A DNA stretch of 64,000 nt from DATFTE01 sp963840665 (lineage in GTDB: Bacteria > Acidobacteriota > Terriglobia > Terriglobales > Acidobacteriaceae). Positions 1 through 9,247 of the stretch are shown here, piece by piece. Location: NCBI GenBank assembly GCA_963840665.1, contig CAWIZO010000001.1, forward strand, positions 186,001 to 250,000. The letters are read 5' to 3'. The position numbers were made by a program, and so were the translations under genes. Each line of letters begins with the position of its first letter. The stretch's first letter is position 1. The notes beneath the pieces were generated by a model. That model saw only the letters and a list, made by a program, of their open reading frames with translations. It ran no database searches and had not been told where the DNA came from.

Positions 1-2142
1 ATCGACGGCAGCAGCGCGTCCGCCACCGCGGATGGAAACTATCTCGCATACACCACCAAGAATCCGAATGGCACTTCTTTCCTGACAATTTACAACATCA
101 GCAATCCTACGAGCGTTACCGTCGCTTCGACGTTAACCATGAGCGCTCTCGGCATCGATGCGGTCTCACCGCACGATCCGAAAATCATGGGCAACTTGCT
201 TTACGTTTCCTGGTATCAGGCAGGCACACTGATTTTTGACATCACCAATCCAAACGCTCCTGTGTTCGTCGGCAGTTATGACACTTGGCCCGGCGCAGTC
301 AATGCCGGACAGCTCGACGGCAACTGGGGCGTCTATCCCTACCTCGGACAAGATCGCGTGTTGCTGAGCGATCGCAACACCGGTCTTTACATCGTTGACG
401 CGACAGGAGTGAATTCGAGCGCCGCGCTCTACAACTTCAAACTCAATCCCACTTCCGTCGTGGGCGGCGCGAATTCGATTGGGACCGTGTATCTCGTCGG
501 AATAGCTCCTTCTGGAGGCGCCGTCGCCAATCTCTCGAGCAACAGTTCGCTGGCAGTGGTTCCACCCACGGTGACTGTTCCCGCCGGAGCTACCAGCGCC
601 CCGGCCACCGTAACCACCAGCGGCGTGTCCACCAAAACCACCGCGAATCTCACGGCATCATTCGGTGGATCAAACATCACTGCTGTACTCACCCTTACGC
701 AGGAAATTCCCAAGACCCTAACATTTAGTCCGACGTCACTCGTGGGAGGCTTGACCACGACTGGAACGCTCACTCTCGGCGCTCCTACGATTTCTGACAC
801 CAGCGTACCTCTGACGGTTGTCAGCGGAGCTTCGGCGGTAGCGTCCATTCCCGCTTCCGTAACAATTCCCGCAGGCAGTTCGACTGCGACCTTCAGCGTT
901 GTGACCAACGCAGTCACCATCTCGACCACGGTCAAGATCTCCGCAGCCCTCAATGGCGCCACGGTGACGAACACCTTCACCGTGACGCCGAACGTACTCA
1001 GTTCCCTGAAATTTTCCCCGACGTCGGTCATCGCCGGAGCCACCAGCACTGGTACCGTGACTCTCACCGCTCCTGCTGTGTCAAATGTCTCGGTGACACT
1101 GACCGTTACCAGCGGAAATTCGGGTGTTAGCTCAATCCCCTCATCGGTAACGGTACTCGCGGGTTCTTCGACTGCGAACTTCTCTCTGGTAACCGCAAAC
1201 GTTTCTACGAAGACAACAGTTTCGGTTTCGGCCATCTCCAATGGGACCACGAAAACCGCGACCCTCACCGTTACGGCCAATACGCCGAGCACGCTGAAGT
1301 TTTCTCCAACCTCGGTGATCGCGGGCGCGAGCAGCACTGGTACTGTGACCCTGGTAGCCGCCGCCGCTGCCGACATCCCAGTCACTCTCACCGTCACCAG
1401 CGGAAACTCCGCCGTGAGTTCAATCCCGGCGTCGGTCACGGTTCCCGCGGGTTCTACGACTGCAACCTTCACCCTGGTTACCGCCAACGTCTCAGCTAAG
1501 ACGACGGTGCAAATATCAGCCGCAGCAAATGGCGTGACCAAGGCCGCATCACTGACGGTGACCGCCAATACTCCCACCGCATTCAGCTTCTCTCCCACTT
1601 CAATCATCGGAGGCGGGAGCAGCACCGGCACTGTGACTCTGGCCGCGGTCGCAGCCGCTGACATCTCCGTCACTTTGACCGTGACCAGCGGAAGCTCGGC
1701 AGTCAACTCAATCCCCGCGTCAGTCACCGTTCCTGCGGGATCGACTAGCGCAACCTTCACTCTGGTGACCAACGGTGTCTCGTCCAAAACCACCGTTTCG
1801 GTTTCGGCCGCCGCTAATGGCGTCACTAAGACGGCGTCCCTGACGGTGACCGCGAATACTCCGACGTTGTTGGTTCTAAGCCCCGGCTCTGTTGCGGGCG
1901 GATCCTCCGTCATCGCCACCGTTACGTTTGGTCAGATTCTCGCCAGCAATACGGTCGTCACTCTGACGATTGTGACCGGAGGTTCTGCCATGGCCCCGAT
2001 GCCACGCACATTCACGATTCCCGCCGGAAGTTCAAGCGGAAGTCTGAATCTGCTGACGAATCAGGTTTCTTCCACGACTTATGTTCAACTTTCTGCTGCT
2101 GCGAACGGCGGAAGCACGGCAGGAATTTTGACCGTCCAATAA
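1..2142 (+). CDS. Repeat-rich secreted/surface protein, 5' truncated by window edge
   Basis: The frame is already open at base 1, so the true start lies outside the window; the first internal ATG is at 139. The N-terminal part (to about nt 420) resembles LVIVD/propeller-type repeats (motifs such as ISNPTSV, ITNPNAPVFVGSYDT, GLYIVDAT). The rest is six tandem Ig-like beta-sandwich repeats of about 96 residues, each beginning with a motif like FSPTSVIAG followed by TGTVTL, VTSGNSAVSSIPASVTVPAG and ending KTATLTVTANTP. At the DNA level the last five repeats start at about 721, 1009, 1297, 1585 and 1873, exactly 288 bp apart. The protein is Ser/Thr/Val rich with almost no charge, as in exported adhesin-like proteins. 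Function is unknown; an extracellular structural or binding role is inferred. Confidence 0.8.
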   Translation: MDGSSASATADGNYLAYTTKNPNGTSFLTIYNISNPTSVTVASTLTMSALGIDAVSPHDPKIMGNLLYVSWYQAGTLIFDITNPNAPVFVGSYDTWPGAVNAGQLDGNWGVYPYLGQDRVLLSDRNTGLYIVDATGVNSSAALYNFKLNPTSVVGGANSIGTVYLVGIAPSGGAVANLSSNSSLAVVPPTVTVPAGATSAPATVTTSGVSTKTTANLTASFGGSNITAVLTLTQEIPKTLTFSPTSLVGGLTTTGTLTLGAPTISDTSVPLTVVSGASAVASIPASVTIPAGSSTATFSVVTNAVTISTTVKISAALNGATVTNTFTVTPNVLSSLKFSPTSVIAGATSTGTVTLTAPAVSNVSVTLTVTSGNSGVSSIPSSVTVLAGSSTANFSLVTANVSTKTTVSVSAISNGTTKTATLTVTANTPSTLKFSPTSVIAGASSTGTVTLVAAAAADIPVTLTVTSGNSAVSSIPASVTVPAGSTTATFTLVTANVSAKTTVQISAAANGVTKAASLTVTANTPTAFSFSPTSIIGGGSSTGTVTLAAVAAADISVTLTVTSGSSAVNSIPASVTVPAGSTSATFTLVTNGVSSKTTVSVSAAANGVTKTASLTVTANTPTLLVLSPGSVAGGSSVIATVTFGQILASNTVVTLTIVTGGSAMAPMPRTFTIPAGSSSGSLNLLTNQVSSTTYVQLSAAANGGSTAGILTVQ

Positions 2143-2580
2143 TTCTCCAGCCAACCGCCTCGACAGGCTCACATGGCCGGTGTGATAGCAATACCGGGAA
2201 AAGTGTAATTACTTCCCCTTGCCCCCCAGGTTGCGGCAATTTTGTCCTAAGGTGTTCGCCTTAGTGCACAGTAACGCTCTCGTCACGAAATTGTCGCCCA
2301 GCATTTAACTTTCTTTTCCGCGCCTAGTGGGATTGCACAAGTATGCACCCCTAGCGGCTGTCGCCCATCATGGCTGCATTCCTCGCCTGTGGAAATTGTT
2401 GTTCAATGATCACAGCATTCCACTGTGAAACTTGGCAGTGTGAATGCTATGAATTTCGGGAGAAGCGAACAGCCGTCTCTCACAGTTCATATATAAATGG
2501 CTAGTTGTACAGCCAGCCGTAGGTTTACTCCTGCGCGGAATGGTCGGCGGCGCCACCGTCACATTGGGGGGGAAACGAGC
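2143..2580. other. 438-bp intergenic region upstream of HTH pair 1
   Basis: No convincing gene. It holds a short inverted repeat at 2414-2448 (listed separately) and a minor 6-bp stem (CTAAGG/CCTTAG) near 2248-2266. It probably carries the promoter of the HTH pair downstream. Confidence 0.4.
2414..2448. promoter_or_regulatory. Imperfect inverted repeat, candidate operator
   Basis: The arms GCATTCCACTG and CAGTGTGAATGC are separated by about 11 bases, about 130 bp upstream of the start codon of the first HTH gene. The position and dyad symmetry fit a regulator binding site, possibly autoregulatory. No known box was recognised, so this is only a candidate. Confidence 0.25.
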
Positions 2581-3102
2581 ATGAAGGAGAAGCCTGTCCG
2601 CCTGGGTCCGCGTGAACAACAGATTGCGGAACTACTGCTTCAAGGTTGTGACAATACGGAAATCGCTCGTCAGTTGAAAATGGCGAAGCGTACAGTGAAA
2701 GCCCATTTCAATCGTCTTTTTTTGCGGTTTGGTATTAGCGGTGGAATCAAGCGGGTCAAACTCGCAACCCTTTTATATCGGAGGCAGCTATGTTCGGAAG
2801 CGAGCGTTACGGGAAGCGCATTCCCAGCGAACGAGAACAGCGAGTCATCGAACTTGTCGCCCAGGGACTCAAAAACCGTGAAGTCGCCGATGCCATTGGA
2901 ACCACGGAGCACGTCGTTAAAAACTATCTACGCGTCATCTACGACAAACTCGGGCTCTGGAACCGGGTCGAGCTCGCCCTCTGGTACGAAGCTCGGCGAC
3001 ACGAAAGCGCTGCCCACGCCTGAAGTCATGGAGCTCTGGGAGCGCAGTATCCTCAACCTCGATCCGCACACGATTCGCGGACGCCATCCAATCGAGCAGT
3101 AG
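2581..3102 (+). CDS. Small LuxR-type HTH protein (pair 1, gene A) with overprinted C-terminal extension
   Basis: Residues 1-65 form a GerE/LuxR-type helix-turn-helix (LGPREQQIAELLLQGCDNTEIA, then RTVKAHFNRLFLRFGI) with no receiver or sensor domain. The ATG at 2581 follows a G-rich ribosome site (GGGGGGGAAACGAGC). An in-frame ATG at 2497 exists but lacks such a site. The paralogue at 14479-14721 stops soon after the shared KRVKLAT motif. This one reads on for about 105 more residues through the whole of the next gene in another frame. The extension is Ser/Thr rich and without domain features, so it is either an overprinted tail or the result of a lost stop codon. It probably binds DNA with, or regulates, its neighbour; targets are unknown. 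Confidence 0.65.
   Translation: MKEKPVRLGPREQQIAELLLQGCDNTEIARQLKMAKRTVKAHFNRLFLRFGISGGIKRVKLATLLYRRQLCSEASVTGSAFPANENSESSNLSPRDSKTVKSPMPLEPRSTSLKTIYASSTTNSGSGTGSSSPSGTKLGDTKALPTPEVMELWERSILNLDPHTIRGRHPIEQ
2790..3023 (+). CDS. Small LuxR-type HTH protein (pair 1, gene B), nested in gene A
   Basis: This 77-residue protein is essentially only a LuxR-type HTH (SEREQRVIELVAQGLKNREVADAIGTT, then EHVVKNYLRVIYDKLGLWNR). It has its own strong ribosome site, GGAGG five bases before the ATG, lying inside gene A. It is closely similar to the product of 14700-14954 (shared VADAIGTTE/VIADVIGTTE and DKLGxWxRxELAL patterns), so conservation points to this frame as the real one in the overlap. Translational coupling to gene A is likely. 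It is probably a DNA-binding protein acting as a dimer or as a partner of gene A. Confidence 0.75.
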   Translation: MFGSERYGKRIPSEREQRVIELVAQGLKNREVADAIGTTEHVVKNYLRVIYDKLGLWNRVELALWYEARRHESAAHA

Positions 3103-3122
3103 AAGTTGATTTTGGTCGCTGG

Positions 3123-4211
3123 TCAGCGGCAGCCGCTGGACTCAAGCTGCCGGAGTTTCTCGCCGGCGCTCGGCTCGCCCTTTTGTGCCGCGGCGGTGAG
3201 CAGCAGCCGGGCCTGCGCGCAGCTCTTTGCGACGCCGTCTCCGCTCATGTAGAGGTTCGCGAGCAGAACGTCCGCGGTCGTGTTTTGCTTGGCGACAGCT
3301 TTCCATAGCCACTTCGCGGCTTCGGCAGGATCGCGCGTTCCGTGCTTTCCTTCCAGATATCCTTGGGCCAGGTTCAGTTCCTGCGCCCCGCCTTCGACAG
3401 CCGAGTTTGTGTGTCCGGCAAGTTCCGTATCTTGCCGCGGAGGATTGCTCACCACTCGCGCAGTCCGAATTGCATCCGCTGTGGCGCCCGAGGGCTCCAC
3501 ACGCGCGTTCTTCGCGGCAGCGGGCTCGCTAGGCGCCACCGCCCGTGGCGGCGTTGACACTGTCGTCGCAGGAGCGGGCGTCACCGCTTCCGTTGTCTGC
3601 GCAGTCTGCACAGGAGCAGCCGTCGCTGCTGGCGCGTTCGTCGCAGGACGGTTTGCCACCCATTGCAGCGTCCCAAACGCCCCTGCCACCAGCACCACTG
3701 CAATCAGAATGTACTTCCACTTCCCCGAAGACTCTTCTTCGGGATCAGCCAAACGGCTCAGGCTTTTTTCACGCAGCCATTGCAGGTCGCTCTCTTCCGT
3801 CTCTCGCGGAGTCGTAAATGCGGGCTCTGGTTCGCGACGGACTTCAACGGGAGGCATGACCGTGTGCGGTGCTTCCGGCACGGACGCATCCGCGGCTCGG
3901 AGTGGAGATCCGCACAATCCGCAAAATCTCTGGTCGAGTTCGTTCGGCTGCTGACAGTTCTTACAAATCAGACGGGGCACCACGGGGTTCACCGAAGGAA
4001 TATTTTGCTGCAGCCGCGGCGGACGAGGATCGGTCTCCGATTCGAGTTCCCGCAGCAGATCCACCACCGCTTGTTCCCGCTTTTCTGGCGGACTGGTGAA
4101 ATAAACTTGTGCCCAGCGCCCCAGATTCTTCCCCAGCGTTGGATTCTGCAGGGGATTCAATTCCGGGTTGGGTAACTCAAGCTTTTTGCCTTTGTCCCAA
4201 GGCTCCGACAC
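3123..4211 (-). CDS. Zinc-ribbon, single-TM protein with C-terminal Sel1-like repeats
   Basis: The start is GTG at 4211, preceded by GGGGAGA at good spacing. Domains in order are an acidic N-terminal segment, a double CxxC zinc ribbon (CKNCQQP... CGLCGSP) near residue 85, a membrane helix around residues 168-186 (YILIAVVLVAGAFGTLQWV), an Ala/Pro/Thr-rich linker, and Sel1/TPR-like repeats from about residue 275 (AQGYLEGKHGTRDPAEAAKW, LANLYMSGDGVAKS). The ribbon would be cytoplasmic and the Sel1 repeats outside the membrane. The upstream gene on the same strand carries the same ribbon plus a membrane helix, so the two probably form one unit. No enzymatic motif was seen; scaffold or envelope function is inferred. 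Confidence 0.75.
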   Translation of the reverse strand: MSEPWDKGKKLELPNPELNPLQNPTLGKNLGRWAQVYFTSPPEKREQAVVDLLRELESETDPRPPRLQQNIPSVNPVVPRLICKNCQQPNELDQRFCGLCGSPLRAADASVPEAPHTVMPPVEVRREPEPAFTTPRETEESDLQWLREKSLSRLADPEEESSGKWKYILIAVVLVAGAFGTLQWVANRPATNAPAATAAPVQTAQTTEAVTPAPATTVSTPPRAVAPSEPAAAKNARVEPSGATADAIRTARVVSNPPRQDTELAGHTNSAVEGGAQELNLAQGYLEGKHGTRDPAEAAKWLWKAVAKQNTTADVLLANLYMSGDGVAKSCAQARLLLTAAAQKGEPSAGEKLRQLESSGCR

Positions 4212-4312
4212 AGTGCTCTCCCCACATAGCGATCACCTTCATTGCACTCCGGGTCTTTCCAGTTGTCAAACCCCAGATGGGCAAAAATTTTGCTGTAGGA
4301 ACCTGGAATTTA

Positions 4313-5857
4313 CTAGTCGCAGGGACGGCGGGAGGCGGGTTCGAACTGATCCTGTTGGGCTTCCCGCTGCGTGCTGAACTTGCCACGCTCGGTCTTGCCA
4401 TACAGGTCAGCCCCCGGACAGTAATAAAGAGCAGTGCGCTCATCTTCCCAAACCCGGGTATCGGGATTCCCGTGATAGGCCGGTGACGGAGGTGGCTCCG
4501 CTAGGCCGAGTTCGACCAATGTTTTTTCGAAAAGGCTTAATTGCGGAGGTGCAGGATATTTTCCACGACGTGCGGCGCTAACCGGATCTGAGTGCGATCC
4601 CCAGCCCGCAATTACCGCGAACAGCAGAACCGCCGCGGTCGCCAGATACAGATTCGCACGGTGCTTCGCCAGCCAAATTCTCCTGGGAGGCGTACTTAAG
4701 GAATCCAACCATCGTCGCGTCTGCGAAGCGGAACTCCACGGCGATGCCGTGACGGCTGCGGTCTTTTCTGCGGCTGGAAGAACAGTGGCGCTGCCTGCCG
4801 AAACCGCCTCTAGGGCGGACTCATCTTCTTTCGATTCCGCTAGAGCGGCGTCTGCCGATTCCTTGCGTTCGAGTTCTTCCGCCGCTTCATTCTTTCGAAT
4901 GTCAGCCGCCTGTTTCAAATGCCACAACGAAGCCCACTTGCTCTGCAAATCACCACTGGCTGCGTCTTCACTGGGACGCGGAGAGCCGCACAGCCCGCAA
5001 TATGATTCTTCCTCTTCCAACTGATGTCCGCATCCGCGGCATACCACCGGGGCATCCCGCACTACAGCGGGCTCGATCGTTGGAGTCCCCTCTCCGGGGT
5101 CCTGTGCTTCCCCAGGCTCCACGGCGATGCGCTGCAGTTGCGGTTTGATTTTCTCCAGCGCCTCGATCATCGTGGCGCGCTCACTGGCCAGCGCCTGTTT
5201 CCATTCCAGTTCGGCTGATCTTGCGATCGCGTCCGCCCATAGGCCTGTCATCAGCTGGCAGGTGCGAACATCCTGCTCTTGAAATCCGTTCTTGTTGGTG
5301 AAGCGAAGCTCAACCACTCCTGCGACTTTCCCATCGTGCAATGCTGGCACCGCAATGAACGACTGCACGCCCGCTTGACGGCACAGTTCCGCGGGAAGAC
5401 GGCGATCTCTTTGCGCATCCAGTGACTGAACCGCCTGTCCTCGCGTCAGACAGTGGGCCGAGAGACTGGCCGCCGCCGCGATCGGCATGCCCCCGTCATC
5501 GGAAGCAATTCCGGTTGCCGAGTGGTAGATGAGTTCGTCTTCCTTCAGCAGTCCGACCGCTGCACCGTCGGCACCGGTAAATTTCTGCACGCGGCCGGCG
5601 ATCAGCGACGCTGCCGACTGCAGATCAATCTGGTGGGTCTGAATCAGACTCTGAATTTCCACCAGGTCGGAGAGCGCTTCGGTGTAATCGGGGCGCGGTG
5701 GCTTGGGGTGCAGTTGTTCGTTCTGCTCTTGCAGAACATAGGCCGCCGACAGCAACTGTTGGAACGTTTCACGGTCCAGCACAGGCTTGTCCTGCGTGGT
5801 CGTCCCATTTTGCTTCACGTCGGCTGGCACGGCGCAACCCCCGGGCTGATGGCCCAA
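4313..5857 (-). CDS. GAF-domain, zinc-ribbon membrane protein
   Basis: An N-terminal coiled segment is followed by a GAF domain (about residues 65-215; motifs SAASLIAGRVQKFTGADGAA, LTRGQAVQSLDA, FIAVPALHDGKVAGVVELRF), a double CxxC zinc ribbon (CRGCGHQL... CGLCGSPRP, about 270-300), a Glu/Ala-rich charged stretch, one membrane helix (YLATAAVLLFAVIAGW, about 405-425) and a short C-terminal domain. The nominal start at 5857 is TTG; GTG codons at about 5830 or 5818 are alternatives, and no site is clearly best. The gene lies 101 bp upstream of the Sel1 zinc-ribbon gene. It looks like a sensor or signal-integration protein that binds a small molecule in the GAF domain and is anchored in the inner membrane; the ligand is unknown. 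Confidence 0.7.
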   Translation of the reverse strand: MGHQPGGCAVPADVKQNGTTTQDKPVLDRETFQQLLSAAYVLQEQNEQLHPKPPRPDYTEALSDLVEIQSLIQTHQIDLQSAASLIAGRVQKFTGADGAAVGLLKEDELIYHSATGIASDDGGMPIAAAASLSAHCLTRGQAVQSLDAQRDRRLPAELCRQAGVQSFIAVPALHDGKVAGVVELRFTNKNGFQEQDVRTCQLMTGLWADAIARSAELEWKQALASERATMIEALEKIKPQLQRIAVEPGEAQDPGEGTPTIEPAVVRDAPVVCRGCGHQLEEEESYCGLCGSPRPSEDAASGDLQSKWASLWHLKQAADIRKNEAAEELERKESADAALAESKEDESALEAVSAGSATVLPAAEKTAAVTASPWSSASQTRRWLDSLSTPPRRIWLAKHRANLYLATAAVLLFAVIAGWGSHSDPVSAARRGKYPAPPQLSLFEKTLVELGLAEPPPSPAYHGNPDTRVWEDERTALYYCPGADLYGKTERGKFSTQREAQQDQFEPASRRPCD

Positions 5858-5952
5858 TGTCCCCCATTGTAGTGCAATTCGTCAACCAATTTCCCGCAGA
5901 GTGATCTGCAGGCTATTGATACTGAAAGCTTTGCGGTTAGAGCGGAACTGTT

Positions 5953-5970
5953 GGGGAGGCGCCCCTCCCC
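5953..5970. terminator. GC-rich hairpin downstream of the efflux operon
   Basis: A perfect stem (GGGGAGG / CCTCCCC, loop CGCC) lies about 60 bp past the stop of the RND pump gene on the minus strand. There is no T tract, so it is a weak terminator candidate or an mRNA 3'-end stabiliser. Confidence 0.3.
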
Positions 5971-6031
5971 CCGGTGTGCAATAGTTTGCACCTTTGCGGT
6001 CGATCTCCTGCCGCAGATAACCAGCGAGAGT

Positions 6032-9000
6032 TTAGGGAGCAACCGGGGAAAGCTCGTCCATCTTCGCCTCGCCAGTCTTCTCGTGACTGAGGTAGTAGTG
6101 AACCGCGGGAGTGATCACGAGCGACAGCACCATCGATACCAGAATGCCTCCGATGACTGCGATGGCCAGAGGTTGTAGCATCTGCGATCCAGCGCCAATC
6201 GCGAATGCCAGCGGCAACATACCTGCGATCGTCGCCAATGCCGTCATCACAATGGGACGCAAGCGGCGTCGGCTGGCTTGCAGCATCGCATCCTCTGCCG
6301 ACAAACCAAGCTTGCGGAATTTCTGATCTGCATCGAGCAGCAGAATACCGTTCTTCGCCACAATGCCCACCACCATGATGATGCCCATGAACGACGACAC
6401 GTTGAATGTTGTGCGAGTGATCACCAGGGCGATAAACACGCCGGAGGTTGAAAGCAGCGCCGAAGCCAGAATCGCCAGAGGCGCCGCGAACGATCCGAAC
6501 TCGAACAACAGGACGATGAATACCAGCACAATCGCGAGGACAAACACCGACACCAGATCGCGGAACGATTTCTGCTGTTGTTGATAGATGCCGCCGTACT
6601 CGATGCGAATACTTGCTGGCATATGCAGCCCTTCGATCGCCTTTTGCACCGCGGCGACCCCAGTTCCCAGGTCAACGCCTTCCAGCCGCGCGGTAATCGA
6701 AACGTTGCGCTGCAGATTCTCTCTGCGGATTTCTGTCTGCGGAGGCAGTTCAGTGATCGTCGCCAGCGCTCCCAGTGTCGCCGTGTGCCCACTGGCGCTG
6801 GTCAGCAGCGTATTCTTCATCGCATCGAGTGAAATGCGATTTCCTGCGGGAAAGCGCACGCGGACTGTATAAGGCCGATCATTCGAGATCACCGGCGTGG
6901 CCGCCGGTTCGCCCTCAAGAATCGCTGCCGCATCGGTCGCCACTTCTTCAGGAGTGAATCCGGCGCGCGCCGCGACGCTTGGATCTACCTGAAAATTGAC
7001 TGCCGGCCCGCTGATTGTGTTCTCGATGCCATTCAGCACGTCGACGACGCCGTTGACCTTGCCTATGCTGTCGCCAACCTTGACCGCCCAGGTTTGGAGT
7101 AGCGCCGCATTTTCCGAGAACAGCTTGATCTGGACCGGCTCCGGCTCGCTGGTCAAATCGCCGATCATGTCCTGAAGCACCTGCACGAATTCGACCTTCG
7201 CCGCCGGCTCCTGCGCCGCGACTTTCCCGCGGATATCTTCGATAATTTCATCAATGCCGCGATCGCGATCCTTCTTCAGTTTGACCAGGATGTCTCCGCG
7301 ATTGGCTTCCGTCACCGCGGCGAGTCCCAGCTCTAATCCAGTGCGCCGCGACGTGCTCTCCACTTCCGGCACGGCGTTGATAATATGCTCCATATCGCTG
7401 ACGATGCGATTGGTTTCCTGCAGCGACGTTCCTGCAGGAGTGTAGTAGTCGAGCGTGAAGCCGCCCTCATCCATCTCGGGCATCAGGTCAGAGCCCGAAT
7501 ATTGATAGCAGAAGTAAGACACCACGATCAGCACGACACTCAGCCCTGCCAGCCACAACGGTTTCTCCAGCGCACGCCGCAACCAGCGTTGATGGAAGTC
7601 CACAATCCGGCGGAAAAACTTTCCCAGCGATGCCTCTTCCACCGCCAGCAGCCGGTCGACCGACTCATTCTCGGGTGCCGATCCATTCACCTCAGCGCCT
7701 TTTTTCTCGTGAATGAAGTATTGGCTGAGATTCGGCGTCCAGGTTAGCGCCAGCGCCAAAGAAGTGAAGAGCGACACCGCCATAGTCACGGCGAGCGCAC
7801 GGAAGAACGTCCCAGTCACGCCCGCGATGGTGATCAGCGGCAGGAAAACCACCACCGGCGTTACCGTCGATCCCACCAGCGGAACCGTAATTTCCTTCAG
7901 GGCGCTGTGAACCGCCTCAAACCGATCTTGACCCGCGTCACGATGCAGAACGATGTTCTCTACCACTACGATGGCATCATCGATGACTAACCCGACGGCC
8001 GCTGCCAGTCCACCCAGCGTCATCAAGTTGAAGCTCTGCCCCAGCAGCTTGAGCGCGATGAAGGTCACCGCGACCGTTACCGGAATCACTAGTCCCGCCA
8101 CGACCGAGGTTCCCCAATCCCGCAGGAACACCACTAGAATGATCGACGCGAGAATCAGTCCCAGCAGAATCGCATCGCGCACGCTCTTGATCGAGTCATT
8201 GACGATGATCGATTGATCGTAGAACGGCTTGATTTCAACTCCCGGCGGCAACGTCTTCTGCAGCTCTGCCACTTGCTGGTGAACTTCGTCCGCCACCTGA
8301 ACGGTATTGCTGTCCGGCTGCCGGTTGATATTCAGTAGCACCGCCGGCTTTCCATCCGCCGTAACAATTGTGTAGACGGGCTTTGTGCCGGGCGTCACCG
8401 CGGCTACATCGCCCACGCGCACAGGAATTCCCGCCTGCGTGGTCTTGATCACCGTCGCCGCAATTTCTTCCGGCGTTCGCACCTGCCCACTGATCAGTCC
8501 CAGTACCAACTCATGATTCTGTTCGAACAGCCCCGGAGAATCGATCAGGTTCGTGCGCCGCATCGTCTCCAGAATGTCAGGAACCGTGACATTGGCGATG
8601 AGCAGCTTCGCGGGATCGGGGATGATGTGAAATTCCGGCTCCTGCCCGCCTTGAATGACGACCGTCGACACTCCATCCAGCCGGTTCAACCTCGGCTTGA
8701 TTTCATACGTCGCCATCTCCCACAGCTTGGTCTGTGGCACATTATCCGAGGTCAGGCTATAACCAATAATCGGAAAGCTGGCGAACGTCATACGGTGCGC
8801 CACCACCGTCGCCGTCGGCGGCAATTCGTTCTGCACGCGCGCCAACTCAGCGTTCACATATTGAAGTGTCTGGAACATGTCCATGTCCCAGCTGAAGAAC
8901 AAATCGATTTCCGCCGACCCGCGGCTGGTGATCGACCGCACTTCCTGCAGCCCGGGAACGCTATTCACCGCCTCTTCCAGAGGACGAGTAATGGTCACCA

Positions 9001-9187
9001 TCATCTGGTCGATCGGCATCACTCCGTTATCGACGGCGATCAACACGCGCGGAAAATTAGTCGTGGGAAATACCGACACCGGGATCGTGAACGCGAGGTA
9101 AATCCCCGCAGCCGCCAGGGTCAGGATCACGAAGATGATCGGCTTCGAGTAGCGCGAGAACCAAAATGAGGACGCGTCGTGCTTCAA
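6032..9187 (-). CDS. RND multidrug efflux pump, inner-membrane subunit (AcrB/HAE type)
   Basis: This is the full-length (1051 aa) proton-driven RND transporter of a tripartite pump. It has an N-terminal membrane helix (IIFVILTLAAAGIYLAF), two large periplasmic loops and twelve predicted membrane helices. TM4 carries the paired acidic residues of the proton relay (GLVIDDAIVVVENI), which is typical of drug exporters rather than of metal-exporting CusA proteins. The C-terminal half has the usual repeat of the fold (GIIMVVGIVAKNGILLLDAD, RPIVMTALATIAGMLPLA). The gene follows the adaptor gene by 60 bp and is the last gene of the TolC-adaptor-pump operon. The substrate is not visible from sequence. 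Confidence 0.93.
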   Translation of the reverse strand: MKHDASSFWFSRYSKPIIFVILTLAAAGIYLAFTIPVSVFPTTNFPRVLIAVDNGVMPIDQMMVTITRPLEEAVNSVPGLQEVRSITSRGSAEIDLFFSWDMDMFQTLQYVNAELARVQNELPPTATVVAHRMTFASFPIIGYSLTSDNVPQTKLWEMATYEIKPRLNRLDGVSTVVIQGGQEPEFHIIPDPAKLLIANVTVPDILETMRRTNLIDSPGLFEQNHELVLGLISGQVRTPEEIAATVIKTTQAGIPVRVGDVAAVTPGTKPVYTIVTADGKPAVLLNINRQPDSNTVQVADEVHQQVAELQKTLPPGVEIKPFYDQSIIVNDSIKSVRDAILLGLILASIILVVFLRDWGTSVVAGLVIPVTVAVTFIALKLLGQSFNLMTLGGLAAAVGLVIDDAIVVVENIVLHRDAGQDRFEAVHSALKEITVPLVGSTVTPVVVFLPLITIAGVTGTFFRALAVTMAVSLFTSLALALTWTPNLSQYFIHEKKGAEVNGSAPENESVDRLLAVEEASLGKFFRRIVDFHQRWLRRALEKPLWLAGLSVVLIVVSYFCYQYSGSDLMPEMDEGGFTLDYYTPAGTSLQETNRIVSDMEHIINAVPEVESTSRRTGLELGLAAVTEANRGDILVKLKKDRDRGIDEIIEDIRGKVAAQEPAAKVEFVQVLQDMIGDLTSEPEPVQIKLFSENAALLQTWAVKVGDSIGKVNGVVDVLNGIENTISGPAVNFQVDPSVAARAGFTPEEVATDAAAILEGEPAATPVISNDRPYTVRVRFPAGNRISLDAMKNTLLTSASGHTATLGALATITELPPQTEIRRENLQRNVSITARLEGVDLGTGVAAVQKAIEGLHMPASIRIEYGGIYQQQQKSFRDLVSVFVLAIVLVFIVLLFEFGSFAAPLAILASALLSTSGVFIALVITRTTFNVSSFMGIIMVVGIVAKNGILLLDADQKFRKLGLSAEDAMLQASRRRLRPIVMTALATIAGMLPLAFAIGAGSQMLQPLAIAVIGGILVSMVLSLVITPAVHYYLSHEKTGEAKMDELSPVAP

Positions 9188-9247
9188 CCTGGTCCTCCTG
9201 CCTGCCTCGTAAGAAGATTTGCCGAGCGCATGGGTGCTTGTGAGCGG

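Noticed and set aside
429..1919. 496-codon open frame on the minus strand opposite the surface-protein repeats
   Set aside because: The period follows the plus-strand repeats and the composition is that of a reverse complement of Ser/Thr/Val-rich coding DNA; there is no domain or ribosome site.
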